The notes under the pieces were generated by a model. The model was not told the DNA's origin, made no database searches, and saw nothing but the letters and a program-made list of their open reading frames with translations. Source: a virus. Taken from it: 35,304 nt of DNA. The stretch lies in IMG/VR virus record IMGVR_UViG_3300012931_000054, positions 1 to 35,304 of that record; one strand, 5' to 3'. The position numbers and the translations under genes are program-made. This document shows positions 26,126 to 34,045 of the stretch, in pieces (position 1 is the stretch's first letter; every line of letters starts with the position of its first letter).

Positions 26126-27684
26126 GAGGACCCCACTTTGCTCGGCAGAGCGCCCATCACCTTGTTATCGATCATGATCTGGCTGATGAAGAAGTCCTGC
26201 CCCGCGCCCGAGTTGTAAAATTCCAGCTGCAATCGCCGGCCGTAGTAGCCCAGCTCGAACTTCCTGTCCAGGAACTCCGTCCCACCCAAGATGAAGCTGT
26301 CCAGCACGTCCGTATCCAGCACGCCGCCGGTCCCGGCCAGGCTCACCGTCGTCGCCGTCTTCACCTCGCCGTCCACCCAGATGTTCACTTGCAGGCTGTA
26401 AGTGCCTTCGGTCTTTGCCACCACGTATCCGCGGCGGAAGTGCTTGCGCACGCGCGGATTCTCAAAGGGCATGTTCGGCGTCTTGAACCCGCCGTAGTAG
26501 GCGTTAGAGTCGTCGCTGCGTGTCGCCTGGTTCAGCTTCCAAATGAATCCGCTATAGTCCCCTGTGTAGAGGGTGTAGTTACCTTCCGCCGTCCGGGTCA
26601 GGAAACTGCACGAGGCCTTGTAGCCCGAGGCCGTGTTCTGGTTGTCGTGCACCGTCCACGCCTCCTCCGGCGGCCGGTCGATGAAGTAGACCAGTGCGGT
26701 GTCCACCTGCGTTAGACCCGTGCGCACCACCCAGAAAAAGACCGCGCGCAGCACCGGATCGTAGGCCGCGTGAAATTGCTGGATCCGCGTCAGATCCACG
26801 TTCTCGCGGATGTAGTTATCGATGAACGCTGGCCGCGTTAGGGACGCCTGCTTGTAGTCCCCGTACTGCTGCGCCGTTGAGACGGAATAGATGTCTCCGT
26901 CCTCCGCCATCACGATCAGATCGTTGGGCGTCGGCACTATCACCCGCCAGTGCGCGGCGCCGCCGGTCCACTGCGCCTGGGAGTAGCCCCAGTTCGCCGG
27001 GCTCGCGTCGTCGTCTTCTATGATGAAGGCCCGCTTGCGGCCAAAAAGGATCAGCCGGTTTCCGAACTCCACGCCGCCCGTAAGGCCAAAAGCGTCGTCC
27101 ACGCGGATGGGGATCGTTCCGCTGGTTCCGCCTGTTGCCTGTTTCCCATTGTCCAGGGTCGTGTAATACGCCGTGCTGTTGAACAAGAACCACACGCGCC
27201 GAGACACGCCGCGGCCATGAGTGATGACCTGAAAAGGTTGATCGCTGCCGCTCCAGTCTCCATTGGGGGTCGTCAGCGCCGAAGTCGCGCCCGCCGCCCC
27301 ATCCCAGGTCTGCGGCACGGTGTCCCCATCGCAGACGTACAGCTCGCTATTGAATACCGCGAAGGACGGATAATTCGTCGTCGACATTCCCGTCTTCAAC
27401 GTCGTCGTGCTGTTGCTGTAGAGCTTTCCATCGTTCCCAAGGAAAACCTGAAAGGAACTGGACGACAACTGAAAATCGAACCCTCCCATGATCTGGGGCG
27501 ATCCGCTGACGGCGGTTCCGTTGATCTTCGTCGTCCCCCCACGCTTGCGCCGGCCACCCTCATGCAGGTTGATGTTCCGGCTCGGGCTAACGAAGGCCTC
27601 CGGCGGGATCAAGTCCGTGTTCTGGTTATGGTTCAGCCCACCACGATTGCAGGGAATGCGGTAGGTATCGCCTCGATAGCCCAT
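26122..27684 (-). CDS. Tail hub / tubular protein, beta-propeller-like, 520 aa
   Basis: Start at 27684 (MGYRGDTYRIPCNRGG) with GGGAGGAT upstream; the extension to 27804 would overlap the adaptor gene. The start resembles phage proteins with GGLNHNQNTDLIPPEAF and NINLHEGGRRKRGGT. The body is a run of beta repeats (ELYVCDGDTVPQTWDG, LILFGRKRAFII, DLIVMAEDGDIYSV, YTLYTGDYSGFIWKLN) typical of propeller-like tail hubs (T7 gp12 or P22 gp10 class). It sits directly after the adaptor gene, as in podoviruses. The exact homologue is unsure. Confidence 0.78.
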   Translation of the reverse strand: MGYRGDTYRIPCNRGGLNHNQNTDLIPPEAFVSPSRNINLHEGGRRKRGGTTKINGTAVSGSPQIMGGFDFQLSSSSFQVFLGNDGKLYSNSTTTLKTGMSTTNYPSFAVFNSELYVCDGDTVPQTWDGAAGATSALTTPNGDWSGSDQPFQVITHGRGVSRRVWFLFNSTAYYTTLDNGKQATGGTSGTIPIRVDDAFGLTGGVEFGNRLILFGRKRAFIIEDDDASPANWGYSQAQWTGGAAHWRVIVPTPNDLIVMAEDGDIYSVSTAQQYGDYKQASLTRPAFIDNYIRENVDLTRIQQFHAAYDPVLRAVFFWVVRTGLTQVDTALVYFIDRPPEEAWTVHDNQNTASGYKASCSFLTRTAEGNYTLYTGDYSGFIWKLNQATRSDDSNAYYGGFKTPNMPFENPRVRKHFRRGYVVAKTEGTYSLQVNIWVDGEVKTATTVSLAGTGGVLDTDVLDSFILGGTEFLDRKFELGYYGRRLQLEFYNSGAGQDFFISQIMIDNKVMGALPSKVGSS

Positions 27685-27685
27685 C

Positions 27686-28573
27686 TCATCCTCCCACGGT
27701 GAAACCGGTAAAAGCGCCTCCGTACGGGATCTCTTTTGACAGGAGCGCACGCGTCTTGGACTTGAAAAGCTGGTACTCCGTCTGGTAGCGCTGGTCGTCC
27801 TCATCGCGGAGCGCCTTCCACAGCACGCCCTGCTTCAGAACGTCCTGCCAGTTGCGGTAGATCCGCGTGATCCGCGTCGTCGATCCTTCCGTCAGATCAA
27901 TCTGATGGATGTTCAAGAAGAAGCGCGCACGGATTCCATACGTGGCCCGGTCCCATGGGCGATCAAAGATCAGTTGCCGGTTGTATTTGGCGAACGCCGT
28001 CGGTCGGCCGGGCACGGGAGACGATGTGCTCATCTCCGTCAGGTCAATTTCCTCCAACGGATATTCGTTGTCCACCACCAGGTAGGTGGAGCTGGCCGTC
28101 GGCGTCGCCGTCCAGGCCGACTCCACGGTGGCCACCTTCGTGGTGGCGTTGTAATCGGTGATCTGCTTCAGCTCGCCCACACCTGTGCCGGAGGTGATCA
28201 GGATCCATTTTCCTTCCGTTGTGGAGACCGTACCCGTGTCGCCGGAGGCCAGCGTGATCGTGGTTGAGGCCCCCGCCTGCGCCGTGTCATATCGGCTGCC
28301 GTCCAACACCTCCACCTCCAGCTCTTCGTCCATAGTCTCAGCCAGAGCGTAGGTGCGGATGTTTTCCGTGCTCACGTCGATCAGGGTTTCCTGGAGAGTT
28401 TTCAGGCGCGTGTTGCCGGTCGCCACGCCCTCCAACCAGATGTCGTTGAGCACTTCCTGGAGCCATTGCCCGGTGGCGCGCGTCAGCTGCGCGCTGGAAG
28501 GGCTGGACTCTCCGGCGGAATTAAAAGCCTCCGTGACGATGGTCGTGGCGGTCGGGTCCGTGGGCAACGCCAT
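27686..28573 (-). CDS. Head-tail adaptor / tail tubular A-like protein, 295 aa
   Basis: ATG 28573 overlaps the upstream stop (TAATG). The N-terminal helices (TIVTEAFNSAGE, ATGQWLQEVLNDIWLEG) are typical of podovirus adaptors such as T7 gp11 and P22 gp4. A beta insertion follows (residues about 95-165, TITLASGDTGTVS, GKWILITSGTG), then WDRATYGIRARFFL and a C-terminal helix (WQDVLKQGVLWKALRDEDDQ, YQTEYQLFKSKTRALL). It would connect portal and tail hub. The assignment rests on helix pattern and gene order. Confidence 0.75.
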   Translation of the reverse strand: MALPTDPTATTIVTEAFNSAGESSPSSAQLTRATGQWLQEVLNDIWLEGVATGNTRLKTLQETLIDVSTENIRTYALAETMDEELEVEVLDGSRYDTAQAGASTTITLASGDTGTVSTTEGKWILITSGTGVGELKQITDYNATTKVATVESAWTATPTASSTYLVVDNEYPLEEIDLTEMSTSSPVPGRPTAFAKYNRQLIFDRPWDRATYGIRARFFLNIHQIDLTEGSTTRITRIYRNWQDVLKQGVLWKALRDEDDQRYQTEYQLFKSKTRALLSKEIPYGGAFTGFTVGG

Positions 28574-28779
28574 TATTTGACCTCCTTCAAGGTCCCCTCG
28601 ATCTTGTTCGGCACGCGAGCATCGTTCGGATGGACGCCGTCGAAATCAAAGGGACAGACGATCAGCCCCTTCTGCGTCCCGAAAATGCCGCGGCGCATCT
28701 CGCTGAAGCGATAAGTCAACCCGCACACGTCACACTCGACGATGCGGTTCCCAGGGATGTAGACCTGGGAATGCGACAC
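28573..28779 (-). CDS. Small zinc-ribbon structural-region protein, 68 aa
   Basis: GTG 28779 overlaps the upstream stop (TAGTG); the stop overlaps the adaptor start (TAATG). The pattern VECDVCGLTYRFSEMRRGIF then QKGLIVCPFDFDGVHPND is widespread in small phage proteins encoded near head-tail genes. CDVC plus the single Cys in VCPFDFDGVHP may bind zinc, with Asp or His completing the site (the usual CPxC is CPFD here). It is probably a minor connector-region protein; function unknown. Confidence 0.8.
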   Translation of the reverse strand: MSHSQVYIPGNRIVECDVCGLTYRFSEMRRGIFGTQKGLIVCPFDFDGVHPNDARVPNKIEGTLKEVK

Positions 28780-29099
28780 TAGTCCCTCTCCTGCCGATCC
28801 AGATACCCATAGACGACGCCCTCGCCGCTGGTCGTCACGTCCAACCAGATGGCACTCAGGTCGATTTGGGCTTCTCCCAGTCCGAAATCAACCGAGGAAA
28901 GATTCACGCTCCCGCCGGCCGGGAGAGAGACGAAGTGGGTCGTGGAGCTGACGGTGTTGTTTCCAATGAAGACTCGGTTCGTGTTCGCCGCCAACGCCTG
29001 GATGACGATGGACGGTGTCTTGACCGTGTTGGTCGTCAGTTGCTCCCGCGTGCCCGCGGTCGTGACGGTTTTCCTGAAATGCGAAAGTTTCAGTTTCAT
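28779..29099 (-). CDS. Small beta-rich structural protein, 106 aa
   Basis: ATG 29099 with AGGAGGATCCG upstream. The Thr/Ser-rich N-terminus (TVTTAGTREQLTTNTVKTPS) is followed by regular beta strands (IVIQALAANTNRVFIGN, THFVSLPAGGSVNLSS, IWLDVTTSGEGVVYGYLD). Such proteins are common as decoration or minor head-tail components. It probably pairs with the similar 29109-29465 product. No enzyme motif. Confidence 0.75.
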   Translation of the reverse strand: MKLKLSHFRKTVTTAGTREQLTTNTVKTPSIVIQALAANTNRVFIGNNTVSSTTHFVSLPAGGSVNLSSVDFGLGEAQIDLSAIWLDVTTSGEGVVYGYLDRQERD

Positions 29100-29108
29100 C
29101 GGATCCTC

Positions 29109-29465
29109 CTAACGGAACGCCAGGTGGCCGACGACGGCTACCGACGCTGTCGCCTGCTCTCCCTGGGCGTTCCCGACAGAAACAGCCACTCCCACCCCGG
29201 GCCCCACGCGCAATCCTTCCTCGCCCAGCGGCAAAGCGAAATCCTTGACGCCGTCGGCGTTCAGGCGCCAAATAAAATTGCCGTTGGTGTCCTGCACTAG
29301 AACCTCACCGCCGCCACCGGTCGCCGCCCGGGAAACGGAAATCGTGATGCTCTCGATGTAGAGATAAAGAGTCGAACCCGGCGCTGCGATCAAAATCGAA
29401 GAGCCTGAAGAATTGCTCACCTCAGCCACTCCGCTCGTCTGAATGTTCTCGTAACGATTGGCCAT
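29109..29465 (-). CDS. Small beta-rich structural protein, 118 aa
   Basis: ATG 29465 after AAGGAGGCCTGAA. An all-beta sequence: SSILIAAPGSTLYLYIESIT, VLVQDTNGNFIWRLNADGV, GPGVGVAVSVGNAQGEQATA. It ends SVAVVGHLAFR. It resembles jelly-roll decoration proteins of tailed phages, and lies 9 nt upstream of a similar small protein. It may be a capsid or tail decoration protein and, if glycans are made by the neighbouring cassette, a possible acceptor (inference only). Confidence 0.72.
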   Translation of the reverse strand: MANRYENIQTSGVAEVSNSSGSSILIAAPGSTLYLYIESITISVSRAATGGGGEVLVQDTNGNFIWRLNADGVKDFALPLGEEGLRVGPGVGVAVSVGNAQGEQATASVAVVGHLAFR

Positions 29466-29466
29466 T

Positions 29467-29907
29467 TCAGGCCTCCTTGTGCTCGATCTTTCGCGCCGGC
29501 ACGCCGGCCCAGGTCTCCCCGGCCGGCACGTCGTGCGTCACCACCGATCCCGCGCCGATCAGCGCCTTCTCGCCGATGGTGATTCCCGGCAAAACCGTGA
29601 CGGCCGCGCCCAGCCGCGCACCCTTCCGCACCAGGGTCGTCTTCCAATTCTCCCGGCTGGAGGGCGGATACAAATCGTTCGTAAAGGTGCACCGCGGCCC
29701 GATCCAAGCGCCGTCTTCCAGGGTCACGCCCTCGGGGATGAAACACATGGCGCCGATGCGCACGTCGTCTCCGATGCGCACGTCCGGTCCGATCTCCGAG
29801 AAAGCGCCGATGTTGACTCCTTTTCCGATCACCGCGGCGGCGAACACCTTGCTGGGGCTCCAGATCCGCGTGCCCGCTCCCATGGCGATGTAGGCGCCCT
29901 CATCCAT
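29467..29907 (-). CDS. Left-handed beta-helix (hexapeptide) acyltransferase
   Basis: ATG 29907 overlaps the dehydrogenase stop by 8 nt. Repeated [LIV]-G-x-x-x-x hexapeptides fill residues 26-60 (VIGKGVNIGAFSEIGPDVRI, GDDVRIGAMCFI) and 105-132 (LPGITIGEKALIGAGSVVTH). FTNDLYPP and the ending ETWAGVPARKI are typical of sugar O/N-acetyltransferases of the WbbJ/WlbB/NeuD kind. It would acetylate a (nucleotide) sugar. It is the last gene of the sugar cassette, between it and the structural genes. Confidence 0.9.
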   Translation of the reverse strand: MDEGAYIAMGAGTRIWSPSKVFAAAVIGKGVNIGAFSEIGPDVRIGDDVRIGAMCFIPEGVTLEDGAWIGPRCTFTNDLYPPSSRENWKTTLVRKGARLGAAVTVLPGITIGEKALIGAGSVVTHDVPAGETWAGVPARKIEHKEA

Positions 29908-30607
29908 GGCGAAGGACCTCCTTGAGCATGTCGTTGGAGCACATCTCTTCGAGTATCCGCGTTCCCGGGATCACACAGTGGCCGCCGATCTTCCCCGAGC
30001 TGTCTGGCTCTATCAAAGGCCTCTTCTTAGACGGGTACACGCCTTCGTTATAGTTCGCGTCCCAATCCATTACGTGCTCGAAGGGCACGCCGATCTCATC
30101 GCACAGCTTCTGCTGGTAGAAGGCGAAGGCGATCGAGACACCGTACTTGGCCAGGCACATCAGCTTGAGCAGTTCCGTCTCATCGGCCGTCTCCACCGTG
30201 CGGCAGCGTAGGTGCGCTTTCTCGAAGAAGGACGCCGCTTTTTCGGCCAAGGGCCCGCCGATCCATTTCGTGTACGTCTGGATGTCCTCGCGCATGCGCC
30301 CGTGCCGGCCCAGGATTGGACTGTGGACGGCATTCTCGAACTGCTTCGTCGTCCCCACCGGAACTGTCGAATGGATCACCGTCAGCGCGGGCAGGTGACC
30401 GCCTTGATACTCCCACACCAACTCTTTGAAGTTCGGTCCCCAGGGCAGGCACACGTGCAGGATATCCGCCAGCTCCGTTGGCCTTTTGTCGAACCCCTCT
30501 TTTTTGGGGTCATAGCCGAGGATCTCGCCGGGATAGGCTGCGTCCAGCACTTGCCACAGCGGCATGCCCGTCTCTCCCAGCCCGACCACGATCGCCTTCT
30601 TACGCAT
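29900..30607 (-). CDS. UDP-sugar dehydrogenase-like protein
   Basis: ATG 30607 overlaps the glycosyltransferase stop by 8 nt. Residues 5-16 hold the Rossmann motif VVGLGETGMP. VIHSTVPVGTT (78-87) matches the UDP-glucose/ManNAc dehydrogenase family, as does the helix ELLKLMCLAKYGVSIAFAFY (145-164). Near the end GKIGGHCVIPG (206-215) carries the cysteine position of the family (GGHC, Cys211). At 235 residues it is about half the usual length, lacking the C-terminal UDP-binding domain, so it may be a one-domain phage version using another partner. It probably oxidises or otherwise acts on a nucleotide sugar. Confidence 0.8.
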   Translation of the reverse strand: MRKKAIVVGLGETGMPLWQVLDAAYPGEILGYDPKKEGFDKRPTELADILHVCLPWGPNFKELVWEYQGGHLPALTVIHSTVPVGTTKQFENAVHSPILGRHGRMREDIQTYTKWIGGPLAEKAASFFEKAHLRCRTVETADETELLKLMCLAKYGVSIAFAFYQQKLCDEIGVPFEHVMDWDANYNEGVYPSKKRPLIEPDSSGKIGGHCVIPGTRILEEMCSNDMLKEVLRHG

Positions 30608-31250
30608 CGGTCTTCACCATCAGATCGTCGAATCGACCTTGGAAGGTCCAGTCCAAGGGCACCGCGTCCATGTGCTTCGGCCGGATATCCGGATCCACCC
30701 ACAGGCGCATGCCGCTGTCCCACAGCTTTTTGGTGAAGTGCTGATCCAAAGAAGAGAGCCGGGCCATGGTGGTCACGTTGTATCGCTCGCTGAACCAGGG
30801 CCGCGACAGCTTCTCGAAGACCCCGGTTTCGATCAGAAAACAGTTGAGCGAGCCATACATCACCGGCTGGAATTCCACCGGCGTGAAGGGCTGCCCCTTC
30901 TCGTCCCAACACAGCGGCTGAAAAGGCTTTGAACCCTTGAACTGCGGAAAGTACCCGCGGCACGGCTGCATGGCGCCCACTGCCGCCACCCCATGCGCCC
31001 GCAGTTTGGCGTAGAGCCGAATCAGGACATCTTCTTCCACCAGCTGGTCAGCGTCCACAAACCAAATCAGCTCCGCTCCCCAGGCCATGGCCTGCTCTAC
31101 CCCCGCCGTCTTGCGCCGCGCCGAACACCAGCCGGCCGGCATGAACCACTTCAGTTCCGCGCCCGCCGGCGCCTTCACGTTAAGGAACGCCGGCACGGTC
31201 TTAGCCCACAGGAAGGGGCTGTTCCAGGGGATCACGCAGGCGATTTTCAT
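30600..31250 (-). CDS. GT-A glycosyltransferase, DxD intact, 216 aa
   Basis: ATG 31250 overlaps the upstream stop (ATGA). MKIACVIPWNSPFLWAKTVP is the N-terminal strand and loop, AWGAELIWFVDADQ carries the DxD metal site (Asp66, Asp68), then YAKLRAHGVAAVGAMQP and a C-terminal WTFQGRFDDLM. It is a paralogue of the next gene (shared PAGxE, GWC.ARR, GxKPFQPL, TFQ.RFDD). Phage enzymes of this type add sugars to proteins, cell-surface glycans or modified DNA bases. Its acceptor is unknown. Confidence 0.85.
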   Translation of the reverse strand: MKIACVIPWNSPFLWAKTVPAFLNVKAPAGAELKWFMPAGWCSARRKTAGVEQAMAWGAELIWFVDADQLVEEDVLIRLYAKLRAHGVAAVGAMQPCRGYFPQFKGSKPFQPLCWDEKGQPFTPVEFQPVMYGSLNCFLIETGVFEKLSRPWFSERYNVTTMARLSSLDQHFTKKLWDSGMRLWVDPDIRPKHMDAVPLDWTFQGRFDDLMVKTDA

Positions 31251-32029
31251 GCCGCGACCTCCGCGCCCTTCGGCTGGATGATCTGCGGCTCACTCGATTT
31301 CCCCGGCTCCATCCAATCGTCGAAACGATCTTGAAAAGTCTCGTCGATGGCCATATCTGTCAGATGCAGGATCTTGATGGAGGTGTCGCACCAGATGGTC
31401 GCCGCTGCCTCCACGATCAAGCGCCAAGCGAAGCGGGTGTCCATGTTGGCGAAGCGCCGGTAGGTTTTCGGGTCCACGGCCTCCGTGAACCAGGGCCGGG
31501 CCAGGGACAGGATATGGTCCCGGTGGAACATCAGGCACCCGGAACCGATCATGTGCACCTGGTGGACTTCCCCGTCGGCCTTGATGACCTCGATCATGTC
31601 CCCGTCCTGCTCCTGGCCGCGATAGTCGCGCCACACAGGGTTGCCGCTCTCGTCCACGGGCAGGGATTTCCATTTCCAGGCCAAGGGTTGGAAAGGTTTC
31701 GTCCCCACGTTGTGGCCGAAGAATCCCCTCGACGGGACCAGGGCACACACGACCTGCTTCCCTTCCAAGAAGCGAGCGTAAAGTCGCTCGAGCAGATCGG
31801 GAGGCGCGATCTGGTCCGCACCGAAAATGCAGACCAGATCGGCCCCCCAATCCAATGCCTTTTCGATCGCGTCGGTATGCCGCCGCGCCGGGCACCACCC
31901 TTTTCCAAACACCCACTGGATTTCGGTTCCAGCGGGCGCCCGCACCTGAAGAGCCGCTTCGGAGAAGCGGGTCCAGATGAAGGGGCTGGCCCAAGGCACG
32001 CAGACGGCGATCTTGACGCGGTCGGCCAT
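31247..32029 (-). CDS. GT-A glycosyltransferase paralogue with altered DxD, 260 aa
   Basis: ATG 32029 follows the beta-helix gene by 2 nt. Clear homologue of 30600-31250 (VCVPWASPFIWTRF, GWCPARRHTDAIEKAL, GTKPFQPLAW, ETFQDRFDDWM). In place of D-x-D the motif is F-G-A-D-Q (Gly70, Asp72), so the first Asp is lost. An insert follows (DYRGQEQDGDMIEVIKADGE), and the GSGCLMFHRD stretch is well kept. It may have changed metal use or specificity, or act with its active neighbour. The stop is coupled to that neighbour by ATGA. Confidence 0.82.
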   Translation of the reverse strand: MADRVKIAVCVPWASPFIWTRFSEAALQVRAPAGTEIQWVFGKGWCPARRHTDAIEKALDWGADLVCIFGADQIAPPDLLERLYARFLEGKQVVCALVPSRGFFGHNVGTKPFQPLAWKWKSLPVDESGNPVWRDYRGQEQDGDMIEVIKADGEVHQVHMIGSGCLMFHRDHILSLARPWFTEAVDPKTYRRFANMDTRFAWRLIVEAAATIWCDTSIKILHLTDMAIDETFQDRFDDWMEPGKSSEPQIIQPKGAEVAA

Positions 32030-32031
32030 GT

Positions 32032-32955
32032 TTAGCTGGCCGTCGTCGAGGGCACGCGCGCGCCGGTCGCCGTCACGACATCCGTGAAGAAGACCTGCGA
32101 GGTCAGCATGCCGCCCGCATCGAACACGTCAGCCGCCGAAGAAGCGGCGTCCAAGCCGAAGTGCACGTTGCACAGAAGGCCGTCGACCAATCCCGTGGAG
32201 GAGTTGAAGTCGAACGCCGCAACGTTGTCGCCGCCCACCACCGCCAGGCCGTAGAACCCGTTGACGAGCAGGCCCGTCAGCGACTTCTTGGACATGGAGA
32301 TGAAGGCGGTGTCGACATCGCGCACCGAGCTGCCGTGGAAGTACGTGTTCTCCATCAGCCAGTCGGGAGCGATCGCCGTCGCCTCGATGATGATGCCCTT
32401 GTCCGTCCCCGCAGCCGCGCGGAAACGGGTGTTGAGCCAACGCGCTCCGTCGGCTCCCGCGGACACCGTCACCAGGGAGGTCGGCGTCACCCCGCCCTGA
32501 AGTTCCATGTCGATGAACGTCGGGTAGGTCCCGCTGATTTCCAGCAGGGCCGTGACGCTGGCCGACGCGCCCACGATCACGAAGTTGTTGAGCGTGACGT
32601 TGTTCGCGCTGATCGTGAACACATCGATCGCGCTGGCGGCGGAGGTGAACACCGGCCGGTTACGGCCAAAGCCCAGTCCGACGATGGTGCAGCCCGCGAT
32701 CGGGGTGATCGTCGTCGACACCGTCTCCGCGTGTCCGGGCATGAGGATGACCACGTCGCCCTTGCTGGCCGTGCACAACGTCAGCGCATAGGCCAGGGTG
32801 GCGACAGGATGGTCCTTGTCCCGGCCGGAATTCGCATTGCTTCCGGTCGTGGAGTCCACGAAGAAATACGTCCCGGTCGTGGCCGGGATGCGGTTGCCGC
32901 CCATAACAGGCACGCCAAACGAGGTGAGACCGTTCGGGAAGTTCGTAACACCCAT
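32032..32955 (-). CDS. Beta-helix-type virion protein, 307 aa
   Basis: ATG 32955 after AGGAGGCTTCAC. TYFFVDSTTGSNANSGRDKD then HPVATLAYALTLCTASKGDV is the opening seen in many phage pectate-lyase-like beta-helix proteins. Strand repeats follow (VVILMPGHAETVSTTITPIA, NNVTLNNFVIVGASASVTAL, DKGIIIEATAIAPDWLME). No catalytic residues stand out. It follows the major capsid gene after a strong inverted repeat and leads into the sugar cassette. It may be a head fibre, decoration or depolymerase-like protein. Confidence 0.78.
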   Translation of the reverse strand: MGVTNFPNGLTSFGVPVMGGNRIPATTGTYFFVDSTTGSNANSGRDKDHPVATLAYALTLCTASKGDVVILMPGHAETVSTTITPIAGCTIVGLGFGRNRPVFTSAASAIDVFTISANNVTLNNFVIVGASASVTALLEISGTYPTFIDMELQGGVTPTSLVTVSAGADGARWLNTRFRAAAGTDKGIIIEATAIAPDWLMENTYFHGSSVRDVDTAFISMSKKSLTGLLVNGFYGLAVVGGDNVAAFDFNSSTGLVDGLLCNVHFGLDAASSAADVFDAGGMLTSQVFFTDVVTATGARVPSTTAS

Positions 32956-32981
32956 GTGAAGCCTCCTGGTTTAGGAACGCG

Positions 32982-33013
32982 CGACCATATCGGTGATGTC
33001 ACCGATATGGTCG
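32982..33013. repeat. Perfect 15-bp palindrome between capsid and beta-helix genes
   Basis: Arms 32982-32996 and 32999-33013 are exact reverse complements around TG. As RNA this is a long hairpin with a very short loop. No T tract follows on the minus strand, so it is not a standard terminator. It could reduce read-through, set the capsid-to-downstream ratio, stabilise the capsid mRNA or bind a protein. Confidence 0.85.
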
Positions 33014-33047
33014 GCGCCGAGCGGAATCGCACCGCCCCTTACCCGTT

Positions 33048-33953
33048 TTAGATGCCCGGAGATCCGTAGATCCCGCGCCACTCGCTGAACCCGTTCGACC
33101 ACCGCGCGGTCGCCTTGAACTTGGCGTCCTCGGTATCGAAGTCGTTGTCCTGCTCGAAAGCAGGGCGCCGGCGCCAGAAGAAGTTCACCTCGTGCGTGTC
33201 TCCGAGGATAAACCAGGCGTCGGTGTCGGTCAGGTAGTGGTTCACGACGATGCCGCCGGGAAGCGCGCCCTGCGCCGGGTTGATGGCGTTGTTCGCGCTG
33301 TCGGGGTCCTGACCGGAGTTGAGGATCTTGCGGGCATTCCATTCACCCGAAGGAGCGACGAGCAGCTTCATGGGCCGCAGCGCCAAGACCAGCCCGCGAT
33401 CGTCCGTTGTGGCTTGGATATCGATCAGGGCCTGCTCCAGCGAGGTGTCCGTGAAGTCCGCGGCGCTGCTCAGCGCATTCTGCTCGGTTCCGCCGCCCGT
33501 CAAGGGGTGGCTGGTGGAGCAGAGGCAGATGCCGTCGCCGCCGGTGTAGGTGCTGTTGAAGGCGCGGTTGTAGACGTTGGCCGCATCCTGCTCCACGGTG
33601 ACGCTCATGGAGCGCGACAGGGCCTTCGGCATCTTCCGCATCTTCCCGTACAGGTCGTCCTCCCACATCTCGCGGGTGACGCGGAACCCGAGGGCGCGGG
33701 TCGTGTGGGTGTACCGCTTGTTGTAGCCCTGGATCGGGGAGTCGTAGGTGATGCCGACGCCCTCTTCCTTGTCCGGCACTGTCCCCAAGCCGGAGACCGA
33801 GGAATCATCCTCGTACTGCCGCTCCGAGCTGAGCACGTTGAAGATCTTCGGGAACTCCGGCGGGTAGCCGGCAAACATGTTCGCGTCGAAGATCTCCCGG
33901 AAACCCGGTGCCAACAGGTCTCCAAAGTTCGCACGTAACGCCTTATCGGGCAT
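33048..33953 (-). CDS. Major capsid protein (Mu gpT / HK97-fold type)
   Basis: ATG 33953 after AGGAGGCATGCGCC. 301 residues: N-terminal arm (FGDLLAPGFREIFDANMFAG), E-loop-like region (TYDSPIQGYNKRYTHTTRAL), helix region (MWEDDLYGKMRKMPKALSRS), GICLCSTSHPL, LEQALIDIQATTDDRGL, then the typical C-terminal WFILGDTHEVNFFWRR, FDTEDAKFKATARW and WRGIYGSPG. This fits the Mu-like major head subunit group. It forms the icosahedral shell. It lies after a leader with two short hairpins and is not translationally coupled, as expected for high expression. Confidence 0.9.
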   Translation of the reverse strand: MPDKALRANFGDLLAPGFREIFDANMFAGYPPEFPKIFNVLSSERQYEDDSSVSGLGTVPDKEEGVGITYDSPIQGYNKRYTHTTRALGFRVTREMWEDDLYGKMRKMPKALSRSMSVTVEQDAANVYNRAFNSTYTGGDGICLCSTSHPLTGGGTEQNALSSAADFTDTSLEQALIDIQATTDDRGLVLALRPMKLLVAPSGEWNARKILNSGQDPDSANNAINPAQGALPGGIVVNHYLTDTDAWFILGDTHEVNFFWRRRPAFEQDNDFDTEDAKFKATARWSNGFSEWRGIYGSPGI

Positions 33954-33991
33954 GGCGCATGCCTCCTATAGTTGATTTGTGTGGTTCCATG

Positions 33992-34025
33992 CGCCTGGAC
34001 AGGCGGGGCGCCGCGGGAAGCGGCG
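33992..34025. promoter_or_regulatory. Two hairpins in the capsid leader
   Basis: CGCCTG-GA-CAGGCG (33992-34005) and CGCCGC-GGGAA-GCGGCG (34009-34025) lie in the 92-nt gap before the capsid ribosome site. They could shield the 5' end of a processed capsid mRNA or end part of the upstream transcripts. No good promoter was found in the gap. Confidence 0.5.
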
Positions 34026-34045
34026 GAAAAACGGGGCGCTTCTAC

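Noticed and set aside
33992-34025. Terminator between the glycosyltransferase-methyltransferase gene and the capsid gene
   Set aside because: Stable stems but no U tract after them on the minus strand; listed as leader hairpins instead.
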